DNA of 64,000 nucleotides, taken from an uncultured Clostridia bacterium (GTDB lineage: Bacteria; Bacillota; Clostridia; TANB77; CAG-508). Below the pieces are notes generated by a model, which did not search any database, had not been told where the DNA came from, and saw only the letters and a program-made list of their open reading frames with translations. Made by a program: the position numbers and the translations under genes. Location: the NCBI GenBank assembly GCA_944388935.1, contig CALXKK010000006.1:1-64000 (forward strand), read 5' to 3'. How positions within the stretch are numbered: position 1 is the first letter of the stretch; each line of letters starts with the position of its first letter. Positions 18,952 through 27,544 of this stretch are shown here, piece by piece.

Positions 18952-19479
18952 TTATGCCTTCTTTTTTTCTCTTATATTTTCTCTTACATATTCAGGAAAG
19001 ATTTCTTCTATTTCGTGTTCTCCAGAAGTATTAAGTATTTTATCCGTATTATTTAATATATCAATGATATTTTTATTAAATTCTACAATGTCATAACAAT
19101 TTATTAAAACTATTTCTTCATCTTTTTCACCTTTTTTTAATTTTTTTATTTGTTTATTCATTTCTCTAACATATTTTTCATTTCCATTTATAATTATATA
19201 TTTTTTACTATGATTATTAATTCGTTTTTCCAAGTTTTTGCAATCTTTTATTGTTTTTGATTTCCAATCAATACTATTTATTTTGTCTTTTAGTTCTTGT
19301 TTTAAATTTAATCTTGATAATAGTAGTTGTACGGTTTTTTCTAGACTTTTTTGTAATACTGTATATATTTCGCCTTCCTCCTTAATTATTTTTTCCATAT
19401 ATGGAAGTAACATCGTTATTAAATGTACTTCATTAACATAGAAACTAGACATCCTTTTAAAACTTTTTTCATAATACAT
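18952..19479 (-). CDS. Hypothetical helical protein
   Basis: The 175-residue, highly charged, lysine/glutamate-rich protein has predicted coiled-coil or helical content (LEKTVQLLLSRLNLKQELKDKI) and a few Asn/Lys clusters. There is no signal or transmembrane segment. I chose the ATG at 19479 (MYYEKSFKRMSSFYV) because GGAGGG lies 5-6 bases upstream. It stands divergent from spoIIR. I recognise no family. Confidence 0.7.
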   Translation of the reverse strand: MYYEKSFKRMSSFYVNEVHLITMLLPYMEKIIKEEGEIYTVLQKSLEKTVQLLLSRLNLKQELKDKINSIDWKSKTIKDCKNLEKRINNHSKKYIIINGNEKYVREMNKQIKKLKKGEKDEEIVLINCYDIVEFNKNIIDILNNTDKILNTSGEHEIEEIFPEYVRENIREKKKA

Positions 19480-19661
19480 AGTATCCCTCCAATATTTTTG
19501 GCTACTTACAAATTTTACCATTTGATGTTTTTAATGTCAATATTTTCCATTTCTGTTTTTGGAAATTTCATCGACAAATATTTTAATTTTATATTCTTAC
19601 GTATATTTTTTTAATTTTTGTTCATATTCCTAGTATACCAATATTTCAGGAGGTTATATTT

Positions 19662-20303
19662 ATGAAGAAAAAACTAATCTTTATCTTTACCATAGTTGTA
19701 TTAATATTTTTTTATGTTTTTTTACTTTCAGTTAACTATGTAAAAGCTGTATCTTACAATTTATCGGATAGTGTTTTTAGATTACATATTATTGCTAATA
19801 GTGATTCTGAAAATGACCAAAATCTAAAGCTTAAAGTAAGAGATAATGTAATTGAATATATGAATACATTAACTTCTAATTGTTCTAACAAAGCAGATGT
19901 AATATCTATTGTTTCAGATAATTTGGATAATTTTAAAAATATTGCATTAAATACCATTAAAGAAAACGGTTATAATTACGATGTTAATATAGAAGTTGGA
20001 AACTTTTATTTCCCTACAAAAACATATGGTGACATATCTTTTCCCTCTGGAAATTATGATGCACTTAAAATAGAAATAGGTCAAGCAGTTGGACAAAATT
20101 GGTGGTGTGTTTTATTCCCTCCTCTTTGTTTTGTTAATTCTACAACAGGTATTGTTCCAGAAGATTCTAAAGAAGAACTAAAAGAAAATATTACTTCCGA
20201 AGGTTATAAAATAATTAGCGAAGGAAATACAAATGAAACTGGTGAACCTGATATAAAAATAAAATTCAAATTAATCGAATTTTTTAATAATTTAGAAAAT
20301 TAA
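19662..20303 (+). CDS. spoIIR: Stage II sporulation protein R
   Basis: The forespore-made signal that activates SpoIIGA and hence sigma-E in the mother cell. The 213 residues begin with a signal-anchor segment (residues 4-25), then the family signature VFRLHIIANSDSENDQNLKLK, and the conserved NWWCVLFPPLCFV. GGAGG precedes the ATG. It is direct evidence that the organism sporulates. It is followed closely by murA, as in many Clostridia. Confidence 0.96.
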   Translation: MKKKLIFIFTIVVLIFFYVFLLSVNYVKAVSYNLSDSVFRLHIIANSDSENDQNLKLKVRDNVIEYMNTLTSNCSNKADVISIVSDNLDNFKNIALNTIKENGYNYDVNIEVGNFYFPTKTYGDISFPSGNYDALKIEIGQAVGQNWWCVLFPPLCFVNSTTGIVPEDSKEELKENITSEGYKIISEGNTNETGEPDIKIKFKLIEFFNNLEN

Positions 20304-20326
20304 GAGAATTATTTATGTATAATTGG

Positions 20327-20355
20327 TTGTCAACATCTACATTTTATGTTATATT
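20327..20355 (+). promoter_or_regulatory. Sigma-A promoter of murA
   Basis: TTGTCA (20327-20332), 17-base spacer, TATATT (20350-20355), 45 bases before the TTG start. Confidence 0.6.
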
Positions 20356-20399
20356 TTATTAGGTATTCAGTTAAAAAAAACGTGATGGAGGTAATCAAT

Positions 20400-21662
20400 T
20401 TGGATAAATTAATAATAACAGGGGGCACACCTTTAAGAGGCGAGGTTACAATTAGTGGCGCTAAAAATGCTGCTATAGCAATATTACCAGCAACGCTTTT
20501 AATTAATGGTACTTGTACAATCGAAAATGTACCTAATATAAGTGATGTAAAAATATCTTGTAAAATATTAGAAGAATTAGGTGCAAAAGTAACATGGACT
20601 GATAAAAATACTTTGGAAATCGATTCAAGTAATATTACTTCTACTCATGCTCCATTAGATCTTACTAGAAAGTTTAGAGCATCTTATTATTTAATTGGTG
20701 CTTTACTTGGAAGATTTAAAAATGTTGAAGTTGGATTACCTGGTGGATGTAATTTAGGTCCAAGACCTATAGACCAACATATAAAAGGATTTGAAGCCTT
20801 AGGAGCTAAAGTTGATGTTTCTCAAGGTAAAATTCAAGCTAAAGCAAAGAAATTAATTGGAACTCCAATTTACTTAGACGTGGTATCTGTTGGAGCAACA
20901 ATAAATATAATGTTATCAGCAGTTCTTGCTGAGGGTACAACTACAATAGATAATGCAGCCAAAGAACCTCATATTGTTGACGTTGCTAACTTCTTAAACA
21001 CTATGGGGGCAGATATTCGTGGAGCTGGTACAGATGTTATAAAAATAAACGGAGTTAAGGCTTTACACGGAAATGCTACATATTCAGTAGTTCCAGACCA
21101 AATAGAAGCAGGAACATTTATGTTAGCTGCTGTAGCTTCTAAGGGAGATATAACAATTAAGAATTGTATTACAAAGCACTTAGAATGTGTAACAGCAAAA
21201 ATATTAGAGATTGGTGCACATGTAGAAGATATAGATGGTGATACTTTAAGAGTATGGGCAACAAAAAGACCAAATAAAGCTACTATAAAAACAGCACCAT
21301 ATCCTGGTTTCCCTACAGATTTACAACCTCAAATGGGAGTTGTTTTATCTATAGCTAACGGAACAAGTATAATTAATGAAAGTATTTGGGAATCAAGATT
21401 CCAATATACTGCAGAATTAAACAAAATGGGAGCTAATATAACAGCTTCTGGTAAATCTGCTGTATTCCAAGGAGTAAATGAGTTATCTGCTGCTCCTGTA
21501 TATTCTACAGATTTACGTGCTGGTGCTGCATTAATAATTGCAGGTGCCATAGCTAAAGGAAAAACTGAAGTTTATAATTTGGAACATATAGATAGAGGTT
21601 ACGAAAATATAGAAAATAAATTCAGAAATTTAGGAGCAAAAATAGAAAGAGTTTCTGAATAA
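20400..21662 (+). CDS. murA: UDP-N-acetylglucosamine 1-carboxyvinyltransferase
   Basis: The first committed step of peptidoglycan synthesis: enolpyruvyl transfer from PEP to UDP-GlcNAc. The active-site cysteine is at residue 117 in PGGCNLGPRPIDQH, so fosfomycin sensitivity at this enzyme is expected. I chose the TTG at 20400 (LDKLIITGG) because GGAGG is 8 bases before it; the in-frame ATG at 20385 overlaps that site. The 420-residue length is standard. It is followed by walJ and rlmH on the same strand. Confidence 0.96.
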   Translation: MDKLIITGGTPLRGEVTISGAKNAAIAILPATLLINGTCTIENVPNISDVKISCKILEELGAKVTWTDKNTLEIDSSNITSTHAPLDLTRKFRASYYLIGALLGRFKNVEVGLPGGCNLGPRPIDQHIKGFEALGAKVDVSQGKIQAKAKKLIGTPIYLDVVSVGATINIMLSAVLAEGTTTIDNAAKEPHIVDVANFLNTMGADIRGAGTDVIKINGVKALHGNATYSVVPDQIEAGTFMLAAVASKGDITIKNCITKHLECVTAKILEIGAHVEDIDGDTLRVWATKRPNKATIKTAPYPGFPTDLQPQMGVVLSIANGTSIINESIWESRFQYTAELNKMGANITASGKSAVFQGVNELSAAPVYSTDLRAGAALIIAGAIAKGKTEVYNLEHIDRGYENIENKFRNLGAKIERVSE

Positions 21663-21678
21663 GCAAAGGATGAATAAA

Positions 21679-22470
21679 ATGTTACATTTTAGAAGTTTAT
21701 ATAGTGGCAGTACAGGGAATAGTCTTTTTGTAGAAAGTGAAAATACTAAAATATTGGTAGATAGTGGAGTTAGTTTGAAAAAATTAACTTCTGCTTTATC
21801 TTCTAATGATATTTCACTTGATGATATAGATGCAATTATCGTTACACATGAACACTCAGACCATGTACAAAGTTTAGGAATGGTATCTTCTAAATTTAAT
21901 ATACCTGTATACGCAAATGAAAAAACTTGGGATGCAATGCCAAAACAAAAAGATAGAATATCAGATACTAATCAAAAACTTTTTAAATCATATGAGAAAT
22001 TCGAAATTGGTGATTTAATAATAGATCCTTTTTCTATTCCACATGATGCTGCAGACCCTTGTGGTTTTAATATTACAAATAATAATGAAAAAATTAGTAT
22101 TGCTACAGATATTGGACATATGACTAAATCTATTGTAGATAAATTAGATGGTAGTTCTTTTATATTACTAGAATCTAATTATGACCCAGAAATTTTAAAA
22201 TCTGGAAAATACCCATATTATTTAAAAACAAGAATTCTAGGTCCTAATGGTCATTTACCAAACGAAATGGCTGGAAAAACTATTGCTTATTTACTAAAAG
22301 GTTCTTTAAAAGAAGTTATGCTTGGACACTTAAGTAAAGAAAACAATTTCCCAGAATTAGCATATCAAACAGTTGTAGATGAATTAATACATAGTAATTT
22401 TGATGAAAATTCTATTAGAGTATCTGTTGCAAATAGAAACGAGCCTAGTAAAATAGTTACGGTTTCTTAA
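21679..22470 (+). CDS. walJ: MBL-fold metallo-hydrolase, WalJ (YycJ)-like
   Basis: The 263 residues carry the metallo-beta-lactamase metal motif THEHSDH and the N-terminal FRSLYSGSTGNSLFVE typical of WalJ/YycJ, linked in Bacillus to the WalKR cell-wall regulon and DNA replication coordination. The start is either 21679 (with AAGGATG 8 bases upstream) or 21670. It lies 16 bases after murA and 57 bases before rlmH, the same neighbourhood that walJ and rlmH share in Bacilli, but without walKR here. Confidence 0.9.
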   Translation: MLHFRSLYSGSTGNSLFVESENTKILVDSGVSLKKLTSALSSNDISLDDIDAIIVTHEHSDHVQSLGMVSSKFNIPVYANEKTWDAMPKQKDRISDTNQKLFKSYEKFEIGDLIIDPFSIPHDAADPCGFNITNNNEKISIATDIGHMTKSIVDKLDGSSFILLESNYDPEILKSGKYPYYLKTRILGPNGHLPNEMAGKTIAYLLKGSLKEVMLGHLSKENNFPELAYQTVVDELIHSNFDENSIRVSVANRNEPSKIVTVS

Positions 22471-22527
22471 ATTTCGCACTATTGGAATATACTAAACGAA
22501 TCCAATTAAGCAAAAAGGAGTTTTAAC

Positions 22528-23010
22528 ATGTTATTCATAAATATAGTTTGTATTGGAAAAATTAAAGAAAACTTTTTTAAAGATGCTATAAATGAATATT
22601 CAAAAAGATTATCTAAATATTGTAATTTAAACATTATAGAACTTCCTGATGAGAAAATACCATCTAAAGTAAACGATAAAATAATTGAAAATATTAAAAA
22701 TACTGAAGGTAAAAAAATATTAGACCATTTAAAAAAAGATTCTTATATAATATGTTTAGATTTACATGGAAAACAATTTTCCTCTGAAGAATTTTCTTCT
22801 AAACTTGATTCTATCGCTCTAAACTACAATAGTTCTATTACATTTATTATTGGTGGAACTTTAGGAATATCAAATGAAGTTTTGAATTCTGCAAATGAAA
22901 AAATTTGCTTTTCCAAAATGACATTTCCACACCAATTAATACGTATATTTTTATTAGAACAATTATTTAGAGCATTTAAAATTTCTAATAATGAAACTTA
23001 TCATTGGTAA
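22528..23010 (+). CDS. rlmH: 23S rRNA pseudouridine(1915)-N3-methyltransferase
   Basis: A SPOUT-family methyltransferase of 160 residues. The C-terminal SAM knot is visible as FIIGGTLGIS and the family end RAFKISNNETYHW is intact. AAAAGGAG precedes the ATG. It modifies Psi1915 in helix 69 of 70S ribosomes. Confidence 0.96.
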   Translation: MLFINIVCIGKIKENFFKDAINEYSKRLSKYCNLNIIELPDEKIPSKVNDKIIENIKNTEGKKILDHLKKDSYIICLDLHGKQFSSEEFSSKLDSIALNYNSSITFIIGGTLGISNEVLNSANEKICFSKMTFPHQLIRIFLLEQLFRAFKISNNETYHW

Positions 23011-23345
23011 TTATATGGGGGCTACAGAAGGAACATTATATTATTTTTTACTTACATTATATTTAACCGATTGGGGGAGCTATAATAATTATATACAGAT
23101 AAAAAATTGCTCCTTCTGTAAGATTATTAACTGTTATTAATTTCTTTTTGGATTTTTTTAGAAATAATTTTTTGAATAATTTGTTTTATAAAAAAATAAA
23201 TTGAAATAAAAATTAATATTTTAAAAATCATATTTCCTCTTTGAATTAATTTTTTATTATCTTACTCTCTTTTATATTCTTTGTCAACAAAAACTCTTCG
23301 ACAAATTTCTACATATAACTACATTTGAACAATTAATATAATCCT
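23011..23345. other. Intergenic region between convergent rlmH and spmB
   Basis: 335 bases with no convincing gene. A 43-codon plus-strand frame from 23015 begins MGATEGTLYYF and weakly resembles the SpmB segment MGATETTFYTI; no ribosome site precedes it. ACAGAAGGA near 23025 and TCCTTCTGT near 23112 form a 9-base inverted repeat. The rest is AT-rich without visible structure. Confidence 0.5.
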
Positions 23346-23870
23346 TTAATACCCACTAAAAATTATTATTGCAGTTGCTACACCAACAAAGTTTGCAATT
23401 AATGATGAAACCAAGGTAAATCTTATTTTCTTTACACCTATAGAGCTTGTATATAATGCAATTGTATAAAAGGTTGTTTCCGTTGCACCCATTATTGTTG
23501 AAGCAATTAGTCCTATTTTACTATCAACTCCATTTTCTTGCATTATATTTGTTGCAATTCCCATAGAAGCACTACCAGAAATTGGCCTTAAAATTGCAAG
23601 TGGCATTATTTCTACTGGTATATTAAATATCTTTAACACTGGAGAAATTAAATTTATAATGTAATCTATTATTCCAGAACTTTTTAGCATGTTAATTGCT
23701 AAAAAAATCGCCAATAAGGTTGGAAAAATTTTTATAACTATTTCTATTCCGCTCTTAACACCATTCATAAATATATCATAAACGTTCTTTTTTTCTATTA
23801 CTCCATAAGCTACAACAAAAACAATTACAAATGGAATTATTATTGTAGAAATATAATTTATAACTTTCAT
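23346..23870 (-). CDS. spmB: Spore maturation protein B
   Basis: The 174-residue polytopic membrane protein of the nucleoside-recognition (Gate) family needed for spore core dehydration in Bacillus. Conserved segments include IFPTLLAIFLAINML, LRPISGSASMGI and STIMGATETTFYTIALY. Its ATG overlaps the stop of the out-of-frame spmA 3' segment by one base (TAATG), evidence that the two were, or are, translationally coupled. Confidence 0.95.
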   Translation of the reverse strand: MKVINYISTIIIPFVIVFVVAYGVIEKKNVYDIFMNGVKSGIEIVIKIFPTLLAIFLAINMLKSSGIIDYIINLISPVLKIFNIPVEIMPLAILRPISGSASMGIATNIMQENGVDSKIGLIASTIMGATETTFYTIALYTSSIGVKKIRFTLVSSLIANFVGVATAIIIFSGY

Positions 23871-24452
23871 TAATGAACACCCTTTTTAGATAAAATTTTA
23901 ACCGAACCTATTCCTGCTATTGCTGCGGTAATTGTAGCAATCCAAACCGGCAGTATTATACTTGATGGATTGCTAGAGCCGAAGAGAACTCCTTATCGCA
24001 ATTACAGTCGTTGGAATTACTTGTATAGAAGCAGTATTTAAAACAATGAACATTATCATTGAGTTTGATAATTCTTCCTTATTTGTATTTTCCTCCTGTA
24101 ATGATTTTATTGCTCTTAATCCTAATGGAGTTGCTGCATTACCTAAGCCTAATAAATTTGCGACAATATTCATAGATATTTCTTCGTAGGCTTTATTTTC
24201 CTTTTTTATATCCGGAAAAAGGAATCTCATAATTGGAGATAAACATTTTGTTATTTTATTAATTAACGTAGTTTCTTTAATAATCTCCATTACCCCGTTC
24301 CACATGCACATAACACCAATAAAGCTTAATATCATTTCAACTGTTTGCTCACATGATTCAAATACAGAATTATTTAATTCATTCATATTAAAATTTAAAA
24401 TTGCATATATAAATGAAACAATGATAAATCCTGGCCATAATTTATTTAGCAT
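23870..24452 (-). pseudogene. spmA: Spore maturation protein A, frameshifted near its 3' end
   Basis: The ATG at 24452 (MLNKLWPGFIIVSFIYA) follows GGAGG with 7 bases. The reading frame carries typical SpmA motifs (NLLGLGNAATPLGLRAI, LNTASIQVIPTTVIAIRSSL) then reads RL and stops at TAG. Skipping one base at CTTCGGC (about 23985) restores GSSNPSSIILPVWIATITAAI and an end at 23870 overlapping spmB. So the last ~38 residues are in the +1 frame. It may be a real mutation, a base-call error, or recoding, since AGGAG lies 4 bases before CTT as in prfB. The family normally ends with this GS.NP.EIILP region. Confidence 0.85.
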
Positions 24453-24589
24453 TATAATTCCTCCATATTTTATTTTATTAAACACCTTAACAAATATTCC
24501 CAAAATTAGGAAATTGCACTACCTTAAAAATCTTTGATTTTTCTATGTTGTACATTATTTTTAGAAAGTCAAAAAAACTTCTTAAATTA

Positions 24590-24618
24590 TTGACCAAAAA
24601 CGATTTATATGATATTAT
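24590..24618 (+). promoter_or_regulatory. Sigma-A promoter of the AbrB-type gene
   Basis: TTGACC (24590-24595), 17 bases, TATTAT (24613-24618), 44 bases before the ATG. Confidence 0.7.
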
Positions 24619-24661
24619 TATAGTATAATTTGTCGTTTATTTTGATTAGGGAGGATTGTAA

Positions 24662-24913
24662 ATGAAAGCAACGGGAATTGTAAGAAGAGTTGATGAATTA
24701 GGAAGAGTTGTTATTCCTATAGAATTAAGAAATAAGTTTGACATAAAAGAAAAAGATCCAATCGAAATATATGTTGACGGATCTTCTATAGTTCTTAAAA
24801 AATATGAACCTAATTGTGTTTTTTGTGGAAGTACAAAAAAATTAACTGAATACAAAGGAAAATTAGTTTGCTCTAAATGTATAGAAAATCTTTCTAAAAC
24901 TGAAGAAAAATAA
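24662..24913 (+). CDS. AbrB/SpoVT-family transition-state regulator with zinc ribbon
   Basis: The 83 residues contain an N-terminal swapped-hairpin DNA-binding domain (GIVRRVDELGRVVIPIELR) and a C-terminal pair of CxxC motifs (CVFCGSTKK, CSKCIENL) that likely binds zinc. AbrB-family proteins control transition-phase and sporulation genes. A GGGAGG site precedes the ATG. The gene is monocistronic with its own promoter and a strong terminator. Confidence 0.93.
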   Translation: MKATGIVRRVDELGRVVIPIELRNKFDIKEKDPIEIYVDGSSIVLKKYEPNCVFCGSTKKLTEYKGKLVCSKCIENLSKTEEK

Positions 24914-24932
24914 TTTAAATATTACATATATT

Positions 24933-24962
24933 AAAAGATTGTAACTGTTGTTACAATCTTTT
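24933..24962. terminator. Bidirectional terminator
   Basis: A perfect 13-base stem AAAAGATTGTAAC/GTTACAATCTTTT with a 4-base loop, between the convergent AbrB-type gene and rsmI. Confidence 0.9.
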
Positions 24963-24967
24963 ATTTA

Positions 24968-25792
24968 TTATATGAACTTTTGATAAATCTCATTCTTAGG
25001 AACTCCCCTATCTTTTGCGATTTTCTTTATTATTTCTTTTTTATCCAATCCCATATTTTCATAATATTTATAATGTTCTTCTAAAGATAATTCATTTAAT
25101 TCGTTTTCTTTATTGTCAGGCTCCTCATTATCTTCATCAATTATTATTACATATTCTCCCTTTGGAGAATTTATTTTTTCTTGAACTTCTTTAATTGTTC
25201 CTCTAATAAATTCTTCGTGTATTTTAGTTAATTCTCTTGCTAAAACAATCTTTCTATTTCCCACATAATCTTCTAAATCTTTTAAAGTATTTAATATTTT
25301 ATGTGGTGCTTCGTATAAAATAATTGTATTTCTATTATTTTTTATTTGTTCTAATTCTTTATTTCTAAGCTTTTTATTAATGGATAAAAATCCGTAAAAA
25401 GTAAAACTCCTTGTGTTTACACCTGCTGCCATTAAAGCTGTTATAATGGCACAAGCCCCAGGAATTGGAATTACTTCTATATTTCTTTCTAATGCTTTCT
25501 TTACAATCACTTCTCCCGGGTCAGAAATAATAGGTGTTCCTGCATCAGATATTAATGCAATATTATTACCTTCTTCTATTTTATCTAAAATACCATCTGT
25601 TCTTTCTTCCTCATTATGTCTGTGATAACTAATTAGCGGTTTAGATATTTCCAAATGATTTAATAATTTTAAAGAATGTCTGGTATCCTCCGCAATTATT
25701 ATATCTACATTTTTTAAAGTATTAATAGCTCTTAAGGTTATATCGTCCAGATTTCCTATTGGCGTTGCTACTACATATAATTTTCCCTTCAT
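24968..25792 (-). CDS. rsmI: 16S rRNA (cytidine1402-2'-O)-methyltransferase
   Basis: The 274-residue tetrapyrrole-methylase-fold enzyme has the family signatures TPIGNLDDITLRAI, EDTRHS and ISDAGTPIISDPG. It methylates C1402 of 16S rRNA at the 2' oxygen. It lies 11 bases downstream of the trmN6-like gene on the same strand, the usual pairing in Firmicutes. Confidence 0.97.
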   Translation of the reverse strand: MKGKLYVVATPIGNLDDITLRAINTLKNVDIIIAEDTRHSLKLLNHLEISKPLISYHRHNEEERTDGILDKIEEGNNIALISDAGTPIISDPGEVIVKKALERNIEVIPIPGACAIITALMAAGVNTRSFTFYGFLSINKKLRNKELEQIKNNRNTIILYEAPHKILNTLKDLEDYVGNRKIVLARELTKIHEEFIRGTIKEVQEKINSPKGEYVIIIDEDNEEPDNKENELNELSLEEHYKYYENMGLDKKEIIKKIAKDRGVPKNEIYQKFI

Positions 25793-25803
25793 TTTTCCTC
25801 CTA

Positions 25804-26541
25804 TTATTTTTTATTATATATTTCTAAAATCTCATCAGTATAATTGTTGTCATTTTTATAAACAATTAATGGCTTTTCTATTTCTAAAAATGGCCTTGCA
25901 TTTTTTATTCCTTTAATTAAAATTAAATTTGGTTTGTTATTTATTTTAGGATAAACAAGTCTTAATTTTTTTGGTTCTATTTTATATTTTCTAAACAAAC
26001 TTATAATATCCGCTAATCTTTCTGGTCTATTGACCATATAAAAAGCTCCCTTATCCTTTAGCACTTTACTTCCCTTGGCAATAAAGTCTTCTAAATTAGC
26101 TGTAATTTCGTGTCTAGATATTAATTTGTTCATATTTTCATTTTTTACACCACTATCTTTCCTTTTGTATGGTGGATTTGTAACAATTGCATTAATAGAA
26201 TTATTTTCTAAATAATTTTCTATATTTTTTATATTGTCATTTATTATCTCTATTTTATCTTGCAGATTATTCATTTCTACACTACGCTTTGCCATCTCAG
26301 CAATTTCTTGCTGTACTTCTAATGCAAAGATTTTTTTACATTCTGTTTTTTTAGATAATAAAATACTAATAATTCCCGTACCTGTACCAATATCCAATAT
26401 TGTACTATCCTTTTTTATTTCTTTTGCAAAATCACTTAATAAAATACTATCCATTCCAAAGCAAAAATAATTCTCGTTTTGTATTATTTTTAGTCCCTTA
26501 TATTCTAAATCATCTATTCTTTCATTTTCTTTTAATTTCAT
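25804..26541 (-). CDS. TrmN6/YabB-like N6-adenine methyltransferase
   Basis: The 245 residues have a SAM motif (LDIGTGTGIISILLS) and the N6-adenine signature NPPY (VTNPPYKRK). By length and neighbour it matches tRNA1(Val) A37 N6-methyltransferases (YfiC/YabB) rather than rRNA enzymes. It forms an operon with rsmI. Confidence 0.9.
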   Translation of the reverse strand: MKLKENERIDDLEYKGLKIIQNENYFCFGMDSILLSDFAKEIKKDSTILDIGTGTGIISILLSKKTECKKIFALEVQQEIAEMAKRSVEMNNLQDKIEIINDNIKNIENYLENNSINAIVTNPPYKRKDSGVKNENMNKLISRHEITANLEDFIAKGSKVLKDKGAFYMVNRPERLADIISLFRKYKIEPKKLRLVYPKINNKPNLILIKGIKNARPFLEIEKPLIVYKNDNNYTDEILEIYNKK

Positions 26542-26618
26542 TTTTATTCCTCAACATAATTAATTTCATTGCATATTATATAATATATAGTAACTTTTTT
26601 CAAATATGGAGGCCAGAT

Positions 26619-26759
26619 ATGAATAATAATAAAAATAAAATAATCGATAAAAAAAATAATATTATTTGTTCACTTTATCAAGTAGAAAACTTTTTAAATA
26701 AATTTACTATCTTATTAAAGACTAAGAATTTCGCAGATTTCATAAGAAAAAATCAATAG
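26619..26759 (+). CDS. Putative small protein of 46 residues
   Basis: An ATG with GGAGG 6 bases upstream opens a frame encoding MNNNKNKIIDKKNNIICSLY to FADFIRKNQ, a basic amphipathic small protein. Its stop overlaps the end of the convergent GerMN-domain gene by 7 bases. A TATAAT lies at 26579 but its -35 is weak. The good ribosome site and intact frame support it; no family is recognised. Confidence 0.55.
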   Translation: MNNNKNKIIDKKNNIICSLYQVENFLNKFTILLKTKNFADFIRKNQ

Positions 26760-27325
26760 TCTTCCCTTGCAAAAGTTTTTTCAAAATTTATTCCTTCGTC
26801 TTTAAAGCATTTATTTTCTTCTCCATCAATTAATATTTTTACGGAATTAACTTCGTTCAATTCTGTAACTGTTTTTACAATTGTTTCTATAATTTTATTT
26901 TCAGCATCTTTTCCTTCTGGTGCATTGTCTATAAATTCGTGTGAAAAATCTATATTTAAGGTATCTCCATTTAATTCTACATTATTAATTTTTGTGTTAT
27001 CCGGTATAGCTTTTGTTAATTTTTCATTTTTTGGACCTTCAATTAATTGCTCTAATAAATATTTATATGGATTATCTATTAGTAAATTTGTGCTTATAGT
27101 TCTTGCTTCTGGATTAATTTCTCCACTTTCTTTATTTATAAAATATAACGAAATAATAGTATTTCTTAATTGTTCATCACTTACTTCCTCCTGTGGTACA
27201 TACTCCTCAATTATCTCATTTTGTGTATCTTTTTTATTTACATTAAAATAATATATTACTCCTCCTAAAATGACTACTAATAATATTAAGAAAAATACTA
27301 TAATAAAACCTTCTTTCTTTTTCAT
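26753..27325 (-). CDS. GerMN-domain membrane-anchored protein
   Basis: The 190 residues consist of an N-terminal signal-anchor (FIIVFFLILLVVILGGVIYYF) and one GerMN domain (ISLYFINKESGEI, TNLLIDNPYKYLLEQLIEGP, LNGDTLNIDFSHEF). GerM proteins act in sporulation and germination at the spore envelope; single-domain variants like this are common in Clostridia. Monocistronic, minus strand. Confidence 0.88.
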   Translation of the reverse strand: MKKKEGFIIVFFLILLVVILGGVIYYFNVNKKDTQNEIIEEYVPQEEVSDEQLRNTIISLYFINKESGEINPEARTISTNLLIDNPYKYLLEQLIEGPKNEKLTKAIPDNTKINNVELNGDTLNIDFSHEFIDNAPEGKDAENKIIETIVKTVTELNEVNSVKILIDGEENKCFKDEGINFEKTFAREDY

Positions 27326-27469
27326 TTAATCCCTCCTTTTGTTTGATTAATTATTATGTGAGACAAGTAAAAAAAAGAACTTCTCTTTTTTAATTTTTTT
27401 TAATTTAGTTCTAATTCCTGTAATCTAGTATAATACTTAAAAAGGGGCATTATTTCCAATTTCTGCAAT

Positions 27470-27498
27470 TTGACAAAAGTCCCTTTTCCGTATAAAAT
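27470..27498 (+). promoter_or_regulatory. Sigma-A promoter of the dehydratase activase
   Basis: TTGACA (27470-27475), 17 bases, TAAAAT (27493-27498), 47 bases before the ATG. Confidence 0.7.
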
Positions 27499-27544
27499 TA
27501 GCTTGTGAGATTATGCTTTTATAAAGCTATGAAAGGAGAAATTT

